Position numbers and translations under genes: made by a program
Shown: positions 41,684 through 51,480 of the stretch, piece by piece
How positions within the stretch are numbered: the first letter of the stretch is position 1
Layout of the letters: each line of letters opens with the position of its first letter
Source of the DNA: Opisthorchis felineus
Lineage: Eukaryota > Platyhelminthes > Trematoda > Opisthorchiida > Opisthorchiidae
Direction: 5' to 3'
NCBI GenBank assembly: GCA_004794785.1
Contig: SJOL01008747.1
Span: 66,612 to 130,611, forward strand
DNA length: 64,000 bases
The notes under the pieces: model-generated
Told to the model about the DNA's origin: nothing
Database searches by the model: none
Seen by the model: only the letters and a program-made list of their open reading frames with translations

Positions 41684-42810
41684 TAGAAGGGAACAGTAAC
41701 ACAAAAAGAGAAAGACCAACGGTGGAATGATCAATATAGTTATAATTCAGGGTTCAGCTAAGAACACAAGGTGTGCGCCACAGTGAGAAATGGTTATTGA
41801 AAGGCGTATTAGATATGGCGTGTAAGATGTTCCATTTGCTAGTCACGGGAAAGTATGACAATATTTCCCCAACTGAAAGGAGACTGCATCAAATTAATCA
41901 CGCCTGTTGTCTGAATTGGCAACAACATCAAAATATGTGTGTTTTACTACCGCATAACTGTATGCTGTTTTGGTTTAATAAAATCCTGTCATGAATAGGA
42001 TTGCAGAGTGGAAAGGAAAAACGGTAAAGATTAAAATGTACCTCATAGGCTTCAAGGTGTCAACACGTCCAAAATTCAGTCAGACGAACCGGATACCAGT
42101 TAAAACTAAAAGCAACCACAGAACTGTGCAGCAACGGAATTGGCGTTTCTACGAACAGTATGTGTTCAGGCACAGCGGACAAGCCTTGCTATTCCCTACC
42201 TCACGACATCCTCTTGAACAGACAGCATCGATGAATGGAATCAGATGGAAGTTACCCAACTCGAATTACTCGAAACCTAGGGGTTCAATGACACATCATA
42301 ATCGCATTGACCATCGGCTGGTTTCAAGGTTCCCGAGTGCACTGAATTAAGACCCGATGGACAGCGGCCTGTGGAGCAAGCCAAACCAGGTTTGATTGAT
42401 CAGTTGAGCATCAGTACTATGTTAACTGTTTCCTCTTTTCTTCATAAACACAGTATTAAAAACACATTCTTCTCACTTCAAAATGTCTGTCGATAACCAC
42501 AAGATTGGGAAGAGCATAGTGCCGACGAAGAATTACACTAAAATTCCAAAGTTAACCCTACAATAACAGATTATCAGCTATAAACAGATTAACAAGAGCA
42601 CGCTGGTTTCAGCAGCTGGGGAAGTCAGTTGGGGATATAGGCATCCCATAAAACACTTGTTTCTGGGTTATAGATCAACTAATTTTTCAGAAATTAGAGA
42701 TTCAGTTAGCTGCATCATTCTTCGCCATTTCAGAAATATTACACAAGACCTCGCTTATTCAATTGGCTAGTTGCACTTTACAGGTGTTAGCGAATTTCTT
42801 GTCCTCCAAG

Positions 42811-42811
42811 N
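42811..42811. other. Undetermined base (N)
   Basis: This is the single N in the window, 13 bp before the (AT)n tract. It marks a position the assembly could not call. Confidence 0.95.
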
Positions 42812-42823
42812 TCATACGGGCAA

Positions 42824-42847
42824 TATATATATATATATATATATATA
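42824..42847. repeat. (AT)n microsatellite
   Basis: About twelve AT units lie between an undetermined base at 42811 and the 3' breakpoint of RTE copy B. Confidence 0.95.
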
Positions 42848-42867
42848 CCACATTCAAGGAGTCACAA

Positions 42868-43870
42868 AACTTATCTTTGATGGTGTCAGAGCTGCAGTCG
42901 GTTGAGGCTTAAGAAGACAGGACAAACAGACAGTGATCAACTTCCCGCTTGTGGGACTCTGTCACGGACGTTGAGAGGCGAATCGTCTAAGGGCAACTGA
43001 TAACGGGTATCTAGTCAAACAAGGATCCCTCCGGCAGATGGCTTAGGACTATTCCGATCCGGCACATCCTGTTGCAGCAACCTCTGGATTACAAGAGGTG
43101 CTCATCCGGAAGCGAGTGGGGAGTGATGGGGCAGTTAGCTCAACATCTGTGCTTGTTTCTTGGATTCTTGTTTCTGATACACAGCACACAGCCATGTCAA
43201 GCGAGTCCAGTGTGAGAACAAGAGCAACTTGTTGTCCTGTTTGCTTTAGAGTACGAACATTGAAAGCAGCCAGACAGACTGGGCGTCGAGGATTGAAGAT
43301 TGGTTTCGAGCTGTCTGAGGATGTTAGCCCCAGACGACACGCGGATGTTTCTGCCCAAACCAATGCAGGACAGGGTTATCAGTACCAACCAATGGGCTTA
43401 CAAGGAGAGAGTTATTAACCGGCTGGGGGGAGGGGGGAAGAAAAAGCATGTGAAAGAGAAAGAAGGGAAGCGTCAGCAGTAGTCTGTTTTGGCGTGCCCG
43501 CCTGTTGTATGCATCAAATAAGACGACCCGGTTAATGGAACCACGCGGTGGCCGATGTGGCATAACAATGTTGTTAGTTGTGGGTATCACGGTTGTTCGT
43601 GGGATGGAATACTGACAGGGCGACCAGACCTAGACAGGAGGACGATTCGGGTCCACAACCAAAGTTTTGGTTCCAAAGCCTGACCGCAAGGCAGCAGTAT
43701 TTGGCGGGGAATACAGGTGCATTATCATTGTTATAGAACAAGTCCCAACACATGTTCCAACCCACCACTTGGAGGGCCGGGAGTGCTTAGATCAGACTTC
43801 TAACCATTAACCAAACTGGTATGAGAAACCCTACGCGTGTTTAACGGACATCCCCCAGTATAGCTCAGTG
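42868..43870 (-). mobile_element. RTE fragment retaining the 5' end only (copy B)
   Basis: This piece aligns with the 5' untranslated region and the first part of the endonuclease frame of copy A. The frame starts at about 43590 with MIPTTNNIVMPHRPPRG and continues, after frameshifts, to LAAFNVRTLKQTGQQ, VCCVSETRIQ and the serine-rich stretch. Homology stops abruptly at about 42868 inside the endonuclease, next to an (AT)n tract. It is therefore truncated at the 3' side, the reverse of the usual 5' truncation. Its 5' end lies about 90 bp from the 3' end of copy A, so the two are in head-to-tail order. It is more diverged than copies A and C. Confidence 0.82.
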
Positions 43871-44403
43871 GGTCATCATCATGGACAGCATGACATCAGA
43901 ATTCAACACTGATGCTTCGCTGCCGTACAACCATGATTTATTTGAAAGAATTATGATGAAGAAAAGAATAAATGTGGACAGCGAAGGGACTTAGTGCTAC
44001 CTTACTACAATCATTCCGAGGTGCCTACGCCTCCAGACACTCATTCAGGCAATCTGGATAGAAAATGACAACAAGATTGCCACTGACATCGGTTGGCAGC
44101 TATATCTTGCAGCGTCTCCAACCAGGCACAGCGAAGATCACGCGGTCCCCATCCTGGAGGCGAGTAGCACCGACAACACCCAAACGTTTAGTAATCTCCA
44201 TCATACCCCTCTAACAGGTCAAGGGTTGGCCACCTCTCTGCTTCCACCACTCTGAATTGGGCATGGAAAACAGCACTCTCTTCGGAAAACGATGGTTTGG
44301 CATACGCAACACATGCCCCAATCAACACAGCTTCTGGCGCTGGACACATTCATCAATGGAAGTCCCCGTTGCACAACCGAAAACTCGCTTTCTAATTTCC
44401 TCG

Positions 44404-45725
44404 TTACGGATTCAAGGATACATCACTTTGATGCCATAGGTGTCTCAAATTAGCAAACGCGACCCGAGCCTTGCGGATTCGCGCATTGACCTCATCTGCC
44501 CCACTACAATCAGAACTAATACAATTTCCAAGATACGTAAAACGCTCCACAACTTCCAGTGTCTCTTCCTGGATTGTAAGTGGCGTGTTCAGTGACTGCA
44601 TGTCCAGCAGCATGACCTTACACTTTGTGGGTGCAAAGTGCATAAGAAAGGACGGGATGACTTTGGCCAGTTCATCCAAAACACCTGTGCCTTCTCCTCC
44701 CCTTCGAAGATGAGAACGATGTCGTCTGCGTATTCCAGATCAACAAAGTTTTCGTCACAGGCTATTTGAGCACCGGGGTTTTGGAGACCTTCCAGCGTTC
44801 GTCTCATGATATCATCGATCACAGGAATGGGGAGAGTAAACATCCCTGACGGACACCACATTGTGTACGGAAGCTTTTGAAGAGCTCTCTGTATGCTCTC
44901 ACACGTCCGGAAGCCTGGGAATACAAAGAGCTTATAATGTTCACGAACTTCCGGGGCATTCCATGGTGGGCAAGCGTATCAAGAAGAACAGACCGATCAA
45001 CCGAGTCGAATGAGCCTTGGAAATCCAGGAACACTAAAATTGTGGGTCGCTTATACGTATGGCGTTGTTCTAGCACCTGACGAAGTGTGAAGATTTGGTC
45101 AACGCAACTCCTACCAGGCCGGAATCCCGCTTCCTGCTCTCGAGTGAGTGTTTCACGAGCCACCATAACGCACCAGTGACGCCAACAGCCACGTTACGAC
45201 CGGGGTCAAACTGATCCCCCTGTGGTTGCCACGCTCACTACGAGTCCCATTTTTTGAAAATGGGCACCATCACCGACTCTCCCCAGTTGCTGGGGCATAC
45301 TCCTTTTACCAAATGCAAGCAAACAGATCAGACAAGCGCTGACTGAGGATTTAACCCCCGTCTTTGGACAATGCGGGTGGGGGTTCACCCGGACCAGAAG
45401 CTCGGTGGCGCTTGAGAGAACACATGCAGTCATAACCGTCCGAGGCCGTAGGGAGTTCCACGTTCACCGTCCAGGGTCCTACGTCAACTCTGGGCTCCAG
45501 ATGAGTGGCAGCTGGTTGCCACGATAACTGTTGTTCGAAGTATTCGGCCCACCGGTCAAGGCGCTCTTCCTTATTCAAGATTGTCACTCCCTTCTGATCC
45601 TTGATGGTTTTGCTCACAGGAGATTTCCGTGGGCCGGTCGCGCGGATCAACTGAAATAAGCTTCGGGCATTACCGGCTTTCTGTGTCCACCACACTTCAC
45701 GGTCGGCTTGCGCGCTTACTTTCAC
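44404..45725 (-). pseudogene. RTE reverse transcriptase, frameshifted remnant of copy A
   Basis: This stretch encodes the polymerase half of copy A, spread over at least four reading-frame segments. 45725-45351 holds the pre-fingers region (DREVWWTQKAGNARSLFQLI). 45166-44819 holds the fingers and palm, with QEAGFRPGRSCVDQIFTLRQ, then LDFQGSFDSVDR (motif A aspartate) and GVRQGCLLSP (motif B). 44861-44589 holds EYADDIVLI, the catalytic YADD. 44679-44404 holds the thumb region (KCKVMLLDMQSL, YLGNCISSDCSG). The motifs survive but the frame is lost between every pair of segments, so no functional enzyme can be made. Beyond 44404 the C-terminus is further damaged by the 152-bp deletion. Confidence 0.85.
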
Positions 45726-45895
45726 TTGACGCGTCGTCGCATCAAGTTATGTTCGGGGCCGGCTGGGATATTTCTGTGAGATTTAAGCAGTGCCACCATT
45801 CGGTCTGATATCCAGTGCTTGACTGAGCCTGGTAGCACCGTGCCACAAGCAAAACTCCCAGCACGGCGTGAAGAGTTGGCGATTTCGTCCCAGTG

Positions 45896-47146
45896 TCAAT
45901 TCACATCTGATGGTGGGGCATTTGGAAGAGACTCTAGAAGACGATTCTGGTAAGTTCGTCTAACACCCGGATCTGCCAGCCTTTCAGTTGCCGGACGATT
46001 TTTTCGCACCTTACGCGGCCCTGGAAAACGAAAAGAGAAGCGACTCCGGACGAGTGCGTGGTCAGAAGCCAAAAATGCGTCCAAAAACGACCGGCAGTCA
46101 GTTACTGATCCGCGCCATCGGTAACTGATGGCAATGTGGTCCATTTGAGTTTGTGGCCGGCATGCCGTTGGAGGACACCATGTGGCCAGACGACTTCGGC
46201 TATTTCGGAAGTTGGTACTGCATAAAAACAGCCTGCGATCAGCACACAGCTGGAGCAGTCGTTCACCATTGTCCGTACGTACCGAGTCCAATCCATATCG
46301 ACCTCCTAATTGAGTCTCAGATACGCTAAGCCTGTCCACTTGTGCATTCAGATCTCCGGCAACCACCACGATATCTGAGCTTTTCGCTCGCCGCAGCAGG
46401 ACATTCAGGGCGTCGTAAAACCTGTCTTTGACAGCGTCGGAGCTACAGTCAGTTGGAGCATAAGCAGACACGATAAACAGACATCTCTCAACTTCCCGCT
46501 TGTGAGACTCCTTCACAGACGTTGCCAGACGAACCGCACAGAGGCGACTATCAACAGGTATCCAGTCAAGCAAGGATGCTTCCGCCCGCTGACTCAGAAC
46601 GATACCAACCCCTGCACATCCCGCCGCAGCAGCCTCTGGATCACCAGAGGTGCGTAGCCGGAAGCGAGTGGAGAGTGATGGGGCGGTTAGCTCAATCACT
46701 GTGCTTGCATCTTGAATTCTTGTTTCTGAGACACAGCACACATCAATGCCAAGCGAGTCCAGCGTGAGAGCAAGAGCAGCTTGTTGTCCCGCTTGCTTCA
46801 GAGTGCGGACATTGAAGGCGGCCAGATAGACTGGGTGTCGAGGCTTAAAGATTGTTTTGGAGATACCTGAGGATGTCGGCGCCATGTGACGAGCAGATGC
46901 TGCACGCAAAACCGATGCAAGACGAACGGAGTCATCAGTCCTAAGTGCTGGGCCTACAAGAGTAGAGTTATTAATGGGGTAGGGAGAGGGGGAAGAAAAA
47001 GTATGTGAAATAGAAAGAAGGGAGGCGTCAGCAGTAGCCTGTTTTCGCTTACCCGCCCTGCTGTATGCAGCAAGTAAGGCGACCCGGCTGATGGCACCAC
47101 GCGACGGCCGATGTGGCATGAGTTTATTGTTAGATGTAGGTATCAT
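45896..47146 (-). CDS. RTE APE-type endonuclease domain (intact frame, ends at a premature TGA)
   Basis: This 416-codon open frame begins MIPTSNNKLMPHRPSRG, where the other two 5' copies also begin. After a serine-rich leader of about 100 residues it enters an apurinic-endonuclease-like fold that nicks target DNA to prime reverse transcription. The catalytic landmarks are visible in order: AAFNVRTLK (Asn, near residue 117), CCVSETRIQD (Glu), VSAYAPT, VVAGDLNAQVD (Asp and Asn), QMDHIAIS, and FLASDHALV (the terminal Asp-His pair). All expected residues are present. The frame closes at a TGA after PPSDVN. The element's protein should continue into the reverse transcriptase, and coding-like sequence resumes in a different frame downstream, so this is the endonuclease half of a broken polyprotein. 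Confidence 0.85.
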   Translation of the reverse strand: MIPTSNNKLMPHRPSRGAISRVALLAAYSRAGKRKQATADASLLSISHTFSSPSPYPINNSTLVGPALRTDDSVRLASVLRAASARHMAPTSSGISKTIFKPRHPVYLAAFNVRTLKQAGQQAALALTLDSLGIDVCCVSETRIQDASTVIELTAPSLSTRFRLRTSGDPEAAAAGCAGVGIVLSQRAEASLLDWIPVDSRLCAVRLATSVKESHKREVERCLFIVSAYAPTDCSSDAVKDRFYDALNVLLRRAKSSDIVVVAGDLNAQVDRLSVSETQLGGRYGLDSVRTDNGERLLQLCADRRLFLCSTNFRNSRSRLATWCPPTACRPQTQMDHIAISYRWRGSVTDCRSFLDAFLASDHALVRSRFSFRFPGPRKVRKNRPATERLADPGVRRTYQNRLLESLPNAPPSDVN

Positions 47147-47474
47147 GGTTGTACGTGGGCTGGGATACTGTCAGGGCGCCCACACCTAGACAGGAGGACG
47201 ATTAGGGTCCTCAACCAAAGCCTTTGGCTCAAAAGCCTAACCGCAAGGCAGCGGTGTTTGGCAGGAAATACAAATGCATTACCATTTCTACGGAACAAGT
47301 CGTCACGCGTTCCAACCCCCAACCTGGAGGACCAGGAAACTGTGTCCGTCAGACCTCTAACCACTGACCAACCTGGTATGAGAGACTCTGTGAGTGTCGC
47401 AGGGACACCCCCCAGTGTAGCTCAATGGATCGCTGAGGTGCGCAAACCGTCACACCACGGTAAGGTCCAGTCCA

Positions 47475-47795
47475 ATCGTGACGGTCGATTGTTTACTGGG
47501 ATCCAGTCCAGTAAGGCGCTTTCAGCCTTGGGGCTGTGTGCAACTTCCACACCGTAGATACCACGAGCCATTGCGTCAGGATCACCGGATGCCCGAGGAG
47601 TGAGATTTGGAACATCTGGGCTCGTCCTAAGCGGCTTGAGGAGCACGACCGAAGTAGGGTCTTGTATGCGTGTTTCGGAGACACAACATACATCGATAGA
47701 GAGGGAAAACAAGGTTTCAGCAAGGGATGCCTGTTGCCCAATTTGACATAGAGTATGGGTATTAAAGGCTGCAACTTGGATCAGATCTTTTGAGG
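47475..47795 (-). pseudogene. Endonuclease fragment of a second RTE family
   Basis: The minus-strand reading VAAFNTHTLCQIGQQASLAE, then LFSLSIDVCCVSETRIQDPT, and later GDPDAM and ALLDWIPVN, is an endonuclease N-terminal region homologous to but clearly different from copy A (for example LLKPLRTSPDVPN in place of ELTAPSLSTRF). About 100 codons are open in one frame. It starts right at the 5' boundary of copy A, so copy A probably inserted into this older element. No other part of the element is attached in the same orientation. Confidence 0.8.
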
Positions 47796-48229
47796 TCGCA
47801 AGTCAGCAAGACGCATGCCAATCCATCATCTTCGAAGAATTACCATAGCTCAGCAGTATCGATCTAAGCTAGCTAAACAAATCCCTGCAGTAAACCAATA
47901 CTGTACTGGTAGCGAGCACGTGGATGAAGCATGGTATGTGGCGTTCAGTGCTGCCTGACTTCTCTGATACGATCAAATAACCACTAGATATCGTCGAAAT
48001 CGCTAGCACTGGCTGATACTAGGAAATCCATACCAGCAGGCAACAAGTACGCCGGCGCACGCAAATCCCTCAAACTTTAAATATTGGTGAGCCCAAGGAA
48101 AGCCCGAGAACTTTGATGGACATCGAAATTCCAGGAGATGGAGAAGGTTTCTGCTACCGGAAACAGCCGTGTCCTATACCAATGGATACAATTGACTGGC
48201 CATAGGAAGGCGACGGTCAGTGAAACGAT

Positions 48230-49060
48230 AAATGGAGAAGGAGGCTCATTAATTCACTCATGATTATGGAAGATTCACTATCAGTCTCTAATGCCTGTGG
48301 GGTCGAAGTGCTCCCAGGGCATTCGCTCACAGATATCCAGTACACAGACGACCATAGCTCTTCTTGGATCTGACGCCGTCCTAATGCGAACAATAGTAAA
48401 TAATCTAAATAATTTTGCCTTACGGTTTGGCATGCGCTTCACACCTGCAAGGTGTAAAGCGCTGCTGCAAGACTGGGTGGGTTCGAGCCCTAACCTCATG
48501 CTTGCGAATGAGCCGATTGAAGTAGCAGACAAAACTGTCTACGCTGGCAGCTGCAGACCCGGTGGTCTAGCCAAAGATGATATTTTCATTCAGATTGGAA
48601 AGGCCAGAACAGCATTCGTGAACCTCCATTAACCGTGGCGTGGGCGTGACATCAGCGTATCTGTCAACAGTCCAGTCTACAGTGCTGTGGTGTGCTCCAT
48701 ATTATTATACGGGCAAGAAACGCAACCGCTGCGCGCTGAGGACGTCAAAGAACTTTCTGTGTTTGATCATCGATGTCTTCGGAGCATTGCCCGAATCCAG
48801 TAGGAACACTGGATCAGCAATGCTGAAGTACGTGTACCAGTTGACCGACTTCCTCGAACAGTCCTTTTCGCACAACCACGCGAAGCGTGGAAACGAGCTA
48901 GGGAAGGTCGAACAATGACTTGGCAGCGAAGTACGAAAGCCATTATCAGCAAACTCAACTACGCTGGTCATTGACGCCTGTCTGCCCGAGATGTGACACC
49001 CCACTGACTAGAGACATTGTCAGAAATGGGCTAGTCGCACCTTGAATCGCTCTCAAGCAT
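48230..49060 (+). pseudogene. Reverse transcriptase C-terminal fragment, second RTE family
   Basis: This plus-strand remnant begins near GVEVLPGHSLTDIQYTDD, where the catalytic YADD has become YTDD and the frame then shifts. From about 48357 it continues as IALLGSDAVLMRTIVNNLNN, RFGMRFTPARCKALLQDW, SNPL-like and EPIEV motifs, and KARTAFVNLH. After a stop there are further remnants: ILLYGQETQPLRAEDVKELS, VFDHRCLRSIARI, and a C-terminal zinc-knuckle-like tail. It is the thumb and C-terminus of an RTE-type polymerase with several frameshifts and stops. It may belong to the same family as the oppositely oriented endonuclease fragment at 47475-47795, but the two are not one insertion. Confidence 0.82.
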
Positions 49061-49439
49061 CCAAGTTGTTGCCTTCAGTACATAGCTGCCCTCCCGATCT
49101 CCCCAATGAAAAGTCCACCGACACCTCTGTATTGACACGTCGATTAGTCCAGCTACCGCTTCCAATGCGTAACTATCTGTCACACCTCCTCAACTCATCG
49201 ACAGACGAAACTGTGGCAGCTATAACCACTGTAAGACAAGTACGTGGTTTTACCAGTGAAAATGATGATGCCGAGCCTCCACAGTCACCTTTCCAAAGCA
49301 ATGGGATTGTAAAGTCAGATTGAAGTGCTTCGGGTGCTACCTTGTGGTCCTTGGACGCTGAGGTGAACGCGGAAGCGGATTGATTTGGTAGGGTGCCACT
49401 TCTTTTAAAGAACTTGTCAGACAGTCCCATGTGAATTTC

Positions 49440-49660
49440 AGTTGAGTTCCTCAGCTCACAAACCGTGCTTCGAAGGGCAGTAGTTCCAACGGCCACAGCT
49501 TCGATCACCAAGGATAAGAATAAGGGAGTGAGAGCCAATTGTTGGAGGCGATGGCCCAATCAGTTCACTAATGTCAGATGGTTCTGCTTATTTGATTGGG
49601 CAAATATTGAGAGCTTCGCGGCGAAGGCGATAGCACTGATGCATGAGCGCCATTAGCTGT
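49440..49660. repeat. Dispersed repeat, unclassified (copy 2)
   Basis: This is homologous to 40558-40780 over its whole length (CAGCTCACAAACCGTGC, GCAGTAGTTCCAACGG, GGGAGTGAGAGCCAATTG, GCGATAGCACTGATGCA). It lies in the ATP5F1D intron; the other copy is just downstream of the gene. Confidence 0.6.
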
Positions 49661-49971
49661 GTGACAATACCAGGATCACTAACCATTGGCTTGTCTCGTC
49701 CCGTGGTCTCCATGCGGGGAGACAGAAGTCATCAACGCGACTAAGTTAACCGATAGGGGATTTCATGCTTCGTTGTCAAGTCATGGGTGCTCTCCATCCG
49801 ACACAAGACTGGTCGAATAGGGCTCTACGGGAAAAACAGTCCTCTGAGACACGAAGTACGCTGGCTAACCAGCGTAATCTCTAGTATGAACAGCTCGTCC
49901 ATCGACGGAGTGACTTTCCCGAAAATTACCTGACGTATATACGTAATGCACTACTCAAAAGGTTGCTAAAA

Positions 49972-50103
49972 ATTCTTCGACAGTCTCCAAGTTTTCGTCA
50001 ACCTTATGTTCTACTTGAAACATAAGTTTGACGGAAACTCGGGTACTGCGCCTACCTGATGAGCCCCAAGAAGGGCGAAACCGGTCGTGGGCTGTCGAAG
50101 AAT
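49972..50103 (+). ncRNA. Hammerhead ribozyme (type I, minimal stem III) in an inverted repeat
   Basis: All core elements of a hammerhead self-cleaving RNA are present: CTGATGA at 50056-50062, then GAAA at 50077-50080, then the GTC cleavage triplet at 50084-50086. Stem II is G-CCC paired with GGG-C (50063-50066 with 50073-50076) around a CAAGAA loop. Stem I pairs GCCTAC (50050-50055) with GTGGGC (50087-50092). It is extended by a 12-bp outer stem of ATTCTTCGACAG (49972-49983) with CTGTCGAAGAAT (50092-50103), which share one base of use at 50092. Stem III is the self-complementary ACCGGT (50080-50085) with no loop, so a dimer of two ribozymes is the likely active form. Between the stem I strands lies a separate long hairpin (49989-50041). 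Hammerheads of this short-stem-III kind are known from schistosome satellite DNA and Penelope-like elements. Confidence 0.8.
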
Positions 50104-50604
50104 GGCGGTAGTTCATTGCCGAATCCGAACCAGTCAGACGCGGCATGTAATGAATGAAAACCGCCTTGTTGTTCCCTTTGGTCTTAGCTTTGTTGAGGTC
50201 TGGGTCACGGCAGTTAACCATCCCATTGCAGGATGTCTGGACATACAGGCTGCGTAGAAGTTCGGCACAAAATGTAGGCGGCCAGCGCCGTGGTTTCCAC
50301 GTTCTTCATCGTGCTAAGAGTGACTCACAAAACACCGTCCGTTAACATTAGATGAATTAGGCTTCCGGTTAAGGCCTTAAGCTTAACAATAACATATTAG
50401 AATACACTGTACCCGTTTCCCAAGTATTCTGAGTTCCCACGCATATAAAACGCAGGAGTTTTTTGTGTACTGATGTGTATTGGCACAGGTCACTTACAAA
50501 AGCCGAACATCGGTCTGCATGAACTCTCGTTGCAGCTGATTGTGGACACAAAATTATAATGTGAGAGCAGACGGCGGCTGAGCGTTTAGCAAGACAGAAT
50601 TAAA

Positions 50605-50720
50605 GAGTTGGGTTGGGTTGGGCAAGGACTGCTTCGGTGTCCATTGTGACAGTCAAGGCGTTAGACGATGAATTCGGGCTGGTTTGAATCCTGGTGTCCA
50701 GAGCACCTGTAAGGCGGAGG
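50605..50720 (+). mobile_element. tRNA-like SINE head with (GGTTG)n tract
   Basis: A short GGTTG array (about 50607-50622) precedes a segment with an A-box-like CAAGGCGTTAGACG and a nearly perfect B-box GGTTTGAATCC (about 50688-50698). The pattern fits a tRNA-derived SINE head, but no second copy is visible here, so this is weaker than family II. Confidence 0.45.
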
Positions 50721-51199
50721 AAACTGGAATTGAACCAAGGAAGGGTCTTATTTGCCAGTTATTGAATCTCATTGGCCAATTGTCTCACATTTTGGTTAAT
50801 TCGCTGGTAGTGGGCGATTGCCGCCTTCAGGGTTTTCAGTAGTGGGTTGACTTTTCATATCTTACAGGCAATCGTGTATTCCCGCTTTCTGTGCTGAGTT
50901 TCGCACAGGTCTAGTGGGACCAGTGATTCGAACATCTCATATCTTAGCGGACTGAGGAATCGCAGCCCAAACCACCGCAACTGGATACTCGTAATTTGCT
51001 GCCGCACAATGTGCGTCCCGAGGTCTGATCAACTGGCAATCCAGTGGAGTTAATCGCAGTTCCCGGTAGGTGCTGTGCATTGGCCTGTAATGGGTCTACC
51101 ATGAACAGAAATTTCATGTTAACTTAATCGTTGCTGAGCTTCTCGGATGCTGAACAAGCTGAAATTACGTTGTTTTACTGTCGTAAAGCAGCATGCAAA

Positions 51200-51480
51200 T
51201 TCGCCAGCCCACGCCAGAACAAGAGGAGACGCGAAGGCCTGCTAGCCCAACATTTCGAGTACACAGCCCCCGGGCTGACACTACAGACGAACTATGTATA
51301 CAACCTCGAGAGGTGTCACATGTGAAACAATTCGGGATCAACACTACCGTCCATCTGACCATTCGTTCAACTGTAGCACCCTTTCGGTACCTAACTGTCA
51401 TGCCACCAGAAGGAAGCACGAACCACGGACCTTCCGATCAGTAAATCCGCGCTCTAACCAGTGCGCTATCTCGCCCCCTC
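51200..51480 (-). mobile_element. tRNA-derived SINE, family II
   Basis: On the minus strand the head reads GGGGCGAGATAGCGCACTGG, then TTAGAGCGCGG, then GGTCCGTGGTTCG, an A-box and B-box pair. The body GGTGGCATGACAGTTAGGTA, CCGAAAGGGTG matches the copy at 61082-61290. Relative to that copy about 80 bp after the B-box are missing. It lies in the ATP5F1D intron about 190 bp from the exon. Confidence 0.7.

Larger units (their letters stand above)
43960..47460 (-). mobile_element. RTE-like non-LTR retrotransposon, long copy (copy A)
   Basis: Read on the minus strand, the copy has a 5' untranslated region (about 47460-47147), an APE-type endonuclease reading frame (47146-45896), a reverse transcriptase region broken by several frameshifts (45725-44404), and a C-terminal/3' region to about 43960. 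Its 3' part aligns over about 1 kb with the copy at 7.57-8.64 kb. Its 5' part aligns with the pieces at 42.87-43.87 and 63.24-64.0 kb. It lacks a clear simple-repeat tail. It carries a 152-bp deletion near 44417 relative to the 8-kb copy, between two GATTC repeats, which destroys the frame. The endonuclease-plus-RT design without a recognisable separate ORF1 protein fits RTE-clade elements. It lies in the sense orientation inside the ATP5F1D intron. Confidence 0.88.

Noticed and set aside
43855..43875. TAGCTCAGTGG-like A-box at the RTE 5' end (also near 47418 and 63290)
   Set aside because: It matches a tRNA A-box but no B-box follows at a proper distance on the same strand, so a pol III promoter or tRNA gene is not supported.
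47111..47557. Plus-strand frame of 148 codons antisense to the RTE 5' region, open also in copy C
   Set aside because: The two copies differ mostly by amino-acid-changing substitutions and copy B has stops, so nothing suggests selection. It is most likely a by-product of the RTE 5' untranslated sequence.
50685..50700. tRNA gene at the GGTTTGAATCC box
   Set aside because: No cloverleaf could be drawn around it. A SINE head is the better reading.
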